A DNA stretch of 64,000 bases. Source: CAWCVR01 sp963799105. Lineage in GTDB: Bacteria > Acidobacteriota > Terriglobia > Bryobacterales > Bryobacteraceae. Where the stretch lies: assembly GCA_963799105.1 (NCBI GenBank), contig CAWCVR010000016.1, positions 124,001-188,000 on the forward strand, given 5' to 3'. The notes under the pieces were generated by a model that did not search any database, was not told the DNA's origin, and saw only the letters and a list, made by a program, of their open reading frames with translations. Positions within the stretch are counted from its first letter, which is position 1, and every line of letters starts with the position of its first letter. Of the stretch, positions 61,534 to 64,000 are shown in pieces. The position numbers and the translations under genes are program-made.

Positions 61534-61967
61534 AAGCGCCGAGGTTTCTGGGCCGCTGGCTGCGCTTCAACGCCGTGGGCGCCATCGGGATTGTGGTGCA
61601 GACCGGGGCGCTGGGCGTGTTCAGGAGCGTGCTGGGCATCCCGCTGCTGGCGGCCACGGCGCTGGCGGTGGAAACCGCGGTGCTGCACAATTTCGTGTGG
61701 CACGAACACTGGACCTGGAAAGACCGCACCGCTTCGCACCGGGGCGCGCTGGGCCGCCTGGTGCGCTTCAACCTGAGCAACGGCCTGATATCGATTGCCG
61801 TCAACCTGCTCTTCATGCGGGTTCTGGCGGGCCGTTTCCACATGCCGTATATGGCCGCCAACTTCGTCGGGATCGCCGCCGGGTCGCTGGCGAATTACCT
61901 GGCCAGCGACAAGCTGGTGTTCGGCAAGGAGCGGACGTTTAGTGGGACCACGCCAGGACCGGACTAG
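61530..61967 (+). CDS. GtrA-like membrane protein
   Basis: About 145 residues, four transmembrane helices. FLGRWLRFNAVGAIGIVVQ, NFVWHEHWTWKDR and LANYLASDKLVF are the GtrA family blocks (flippase-type polysaccharide proteins). ATG 61530 overlaps the previous stop; the longer frame is an artefact. Confidence 0.85.
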   Translation: MKAPRFLGRWLRFNAVGAIGIVVQTGALGVFRSVLGIPLLAATALAVETAVLHNFVWHEHWTWKDRTASHRGALGRLVRFNLSNGLISIAVNLLFMRVLAGRFHMPYMAANFVGIAAGSLANYLASDKLVFGKERTFSGTTPGPD

Positions 61968-62104
61968 CGGCGGGAGACTGGTGGATGCGCGCTGCCTCAA
62001 TCAGGCGAAACCCTTCGCCAATCGCGGCGGAAGTGCATTCGGCGCAGCGCGGGGGAACGCGGTCTATAATGAAGGTGACCAACCTGTAAGCGCAGCTTCC
62101 GACG

Positions 62105-63136
62105 ATGCTAGCCTTCGACCCGAGCGAATCACAACCGGTCCAGGATGAGATGGTCGGCAGCCCGGGGCGGGACCTGTCCGAACTCGTACCCAAAGAGGTT
62201 CTCCCGCTCAGGAATCCACAAACGGACATTCCCAGGATCGCGAAGGACGCCGGACTCCTGCGATTGATCGAGGAGTCGGTCCAACGCATCCCCACCCGTC
62301 ACGAACTGCGTCTGGGTGACGCTCGTGCGATGGACGAACTCGCGCCGGAGAGTGTGCACCTGGTAGTGACGTCCCCGCCATACTGGACTCTCAAGGAATA
62401 CCGGGATTCGGAAGGGCAGATGGGGCACATCGAGAACTACGAGGAGTTTCTGGGGGAACTCGACCGGGTCTGGCGCCATTGCTTTCGAGCACTGGTGCAC
62501 GGTGGCCGGCTAGTTTGCGTTGTTGGCGACGTTTGCCTGTCCCGCCGCAGGAACAACGGCCGGCACACGGTTGTTCCGCTTCATGCCTCGATTCAGGAGC
62601 ATTGCCGGCAGATCGGTTTCGACAACCTGGCGCCGATCATCTGGCACAAGATTGCGAATGCGGCCCACGAAGTGGAGAACGGATCGAGTTTTCTCGGCAA
62701 ACCGTACGAGCCCAACTCGGTCATCAAGAACGACATTGAGTTCATCCTTATGGAGCGCAAGCCCGGCGGATATCGCACCCCCGATGTCGCGACTCGGGTA
62801 CTGAGCGTAATCTCCGCGGAGAACCACAGGAAGTGGTTTCAGCAGATCTGGGAGGGCGTAACCGGCGCCTCGACCCGCCATCACCCCGCGCCCTATCCCA
62901 ACGAGCTTGCCGAGCGTCTCATTCGAATGTTCAGTTTTGCCGGCGACACGGTGCTGGACCCTTTCCTGGGCACCGGCACGACGGCGATAGCCGCGGCCAG
63001 GACAGGCCGCAATAGCGTTGGATTCGAAGTCGATCCGCACTACTTCGACCTGGCGCAGAAGCGGGTCTCGAACGAGACCTCCTCTCTGTTCAGCAAGACC
63101 ACGGTCACCGCGCTGAAGGCAGAGGCGACTACGTGA
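62105..63136 (+). CDS. Type II DNA methyltransferase (TSPPY type)
   Basis: 343 residues. LRLGDARAMDELAPESVHLVVTSPPYWTLKEY carries motif IV TSPPY, typical of N4-cytosine and some N6-adenine methyltransferases. DPFLGTGTTAIAAARTGRNSVGFEVDPHYFDLAQKR carries motif I (FLGTGTT). The motif order is beta class. It overlaps the damaged restriction gene by 4 bp, so this is the modification half of a type II system. Confidence 0.88.
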   Translation: MLAFDPSESQPVQDEMVGSPGRDLSELVPKEVLPLRNPQTDIPRIAKDAGLLRLIEESVQRIPTRHELRLGDARAMDELAPESVHLVVTSPPYWTLKEYRDSEGQMGHIENYEEFLGELDRVWRHCFRALVHGGRLVCVVGDVCLSRRRNNGRHTVVPLHASIQEHCRQIGFDNLAPIIWHKIANAAHEVENGSSFLGKPYEPNSVIKNDIEFILMERKPGGYRTPDVATRVLSVISAENHRKWFQQIWEGVTGASTRHHPAPYPNELAERLIRMFSFAGDTVLDPFLGTGTTAIAAARTGRNSVGFEVDPHYFDLAQKRVSNETSSLFSKTTVTALKAEATT

Positions 63137-63866
63137 GCCTCAGTCCCAAGCTGAGGGCGCGGCTCCGCGCCGCGGTCAAGCAGTTCTGGACTACGCGAGA
63201 AACCCAGGCGCAAAGACAGGGAGCGGTGTCTGGCGCCAAGGACGCCGGGGCTCGGTCGGCGGTGACGGGCGGCGCGCAGATGAACGGCTTCGTTACTCTC
63301 GTTCGCGACCTGCTGTGCGAGAGTGGCCTCCCCAAGCCGCACGTATAGTGCGAAAGGTGCATCGAGATTCCCGGGTGGTATCGCCCCGAGAAGAAATGGG
63401 ATCTGCTGGTTGTCGCCGACGGCCGATTGCTGGCCGGGATCGAGTTCAAGTCGCAAGTGGGCTCGTTCGGCAACAACTACAACAACCGCACGGAAGAATC
63501 GATCGGCAGCGCGGTTGACCTGTGGGCGGCGTATCGCGAAGGGGCTTTCCAGCCTTCGGCTAGGCCTTGGCTGGGGTACTTGATGCTGCTGGAGGAGGCC
63601 CCAGGTTCGGTCGCTCCGGTTCGGGCCCGGGAGCCGCACTTCAAGGTATCCCCGAATTCAAGGACGCGTCGTACGCGAAACGTTACGAGGTGCTGCTGAC
63701 AAAGCTCGTCCGGGAGAGACTTTACGACGCGGCTTGCTTCCTGATATCGAGCGCGGAGGACGGAGTGCGCGGCGTCTATCGCGAACCCGCGCCCGAACTC
63801 AGCTTCGAGAACTTCGTTACCTCCCTCGTAGCGAAAGCAATTGCGGTGGCCAGAACAAGAGAGTGA
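63133..63866 (+). pseudogene. XhoI/PaeR7I-type restriction endonuclease, broken
   Basis: GTG 63133 opens a frame that hits TAG at 63346-63348. The same frame continues as IEIPGWYRPEKKWDLLVV and AGIEFKSQVGSFGNNYNNR, the strongly conserved XhoI-family core with the EFKSQ catalytic segment. At about 63646-63651 one base appears lost. The remaining C-terminus, PEFKDASYAKRYEVLLTKLV and RERLYDAACFLISS, is in another frame ending at 63866. With both repaired it would be about 244 residues, normal for the family (target CTCGAG). Nonsense plus frameshift indicate inactivation, or two sequencing errors. Confidence 0.82.
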
Positions 63867-63888
63867 GTTTGATAGGGAACGCAGCAAC

Positions 63889-64000
63889 ATGCCCAGAAAA
63901 GCGGCGGCGAAGAAGACAGCCTTCGGAGCGGATCTGATCGAGGGGATGAAGCTGGTTGTGGCGCACCAGCGCGGGAAGATCGAGCTCGACCAGGTCTGGC
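63889..64000 (+). CDS. Putative HTH/antitoxin-like protein, 5' part only
   Basis: ATG 63889 opens a frame that runs off the window. It begins KKTAFGADLIEGMKLVVAHQ, with RGKIELDQV further on, resembling the N-termini of short XRE-type regulators or antitoxins. Function cannot be set from 37 residues. Confidence 0.45.
   Translation, partial: MPRKAAAKKTAFGADLIEGMKLVVAHQRGKIELDQVW

Overview
The window is high-GC DNA most likely from an acidobacterium of the Solibacter/Bryobacter type. This is inferred from gene families common there: a VWA-domain secreted protein, an STGPRT-motif protein, PEGA/WG-repeat proteins, TIGR03067 and TMTC-like TPR proteins, plus abundant short palindromic repeats. Several genes carry single-base shifts or nonsense changes (near 1830, 16870, 32575, 63346 and 63648). 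The assembly therefore either holds indel errors or contains many decaying genes.

Left chromosomal part (1-20100). A partial sensor kinase and a secreted TPR-like protein are followed by a compact defence block. That block holds a ribbon-helix-helix regulator with a candidate operator, a Vsr repair nuclease, a 5-methylcytosine methyltransferase and an Eco29kI-type GIY-YIG restriction enzyme (4051-6654). Next comes a 1279-residue protein joining a caspase-like CHAT protease domain to a C-terminal serine esterase domain (6967-10806). Housekeeping and envelope genes follow: BON protein, endonuclease III, TMTC-like membrane protein, zinc-ribbon protein, M28 peptidase, a RelE-type toxin-antitoxin pair, a DCC protein, an RsbU-like phosphatase and a TIGR03067 protein.

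Composite island (20102-45003). An intact tRNA-Phe(GAA) on the minus strand ends at 44928. Three copies of its 3' 48 bp lie downstream at 20102, 29483 and 40606. Each is followed, exactly 119 bp after the core, by a related 18-bp sequence containing two half-sites. This looks like three tandem integrations or remnants. Segment A carries a BrnT-like toxin-antitoxin pair, an integrase remnant, a four-PAS kinase with its response regulator, and PEGA/WG secreted proteins. Segment B carries a tightly coupled five-gene operon of exported proteins (DUF4410-like, class-3 lipase, Tat/TPR, repeat-domain, M48 peptidase) facing a two-gene DUF4410-like/VWA unit. Segment C carries an AbiEii-like nucleotidyltransferase pair, BrnT/BrnA with a promoter-operator, and two uncharacterised proteins.

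Right chromosomal part (45004-64000). An argC-argB-argA operon is followed by a molybdopterin-binding protein with a strong terminator, a HAD hydrolase, an SDR, a GAF-like protein and a lytic transglycosylase. A resolvase remnant and a HigBA module bracketed by direct repeats come next. Then follow two Spy-like Gly-rich proteins, an acyl-CoA synthetase, a lipid-binding-like secreted protein, a CDP-alcohol phosphatidyltransferase with GtrA, and a second R-M locus. In that locus the methyltransferase is intact but the XhoI/PaeR7I-type nuclease is broken. Short palindromic elements recur throughout. One 117-bp palindromic element at 29041 has been split by a 129-bp MITE with 3-bp target duplications, and its uninterrupted copy survives at 56664.
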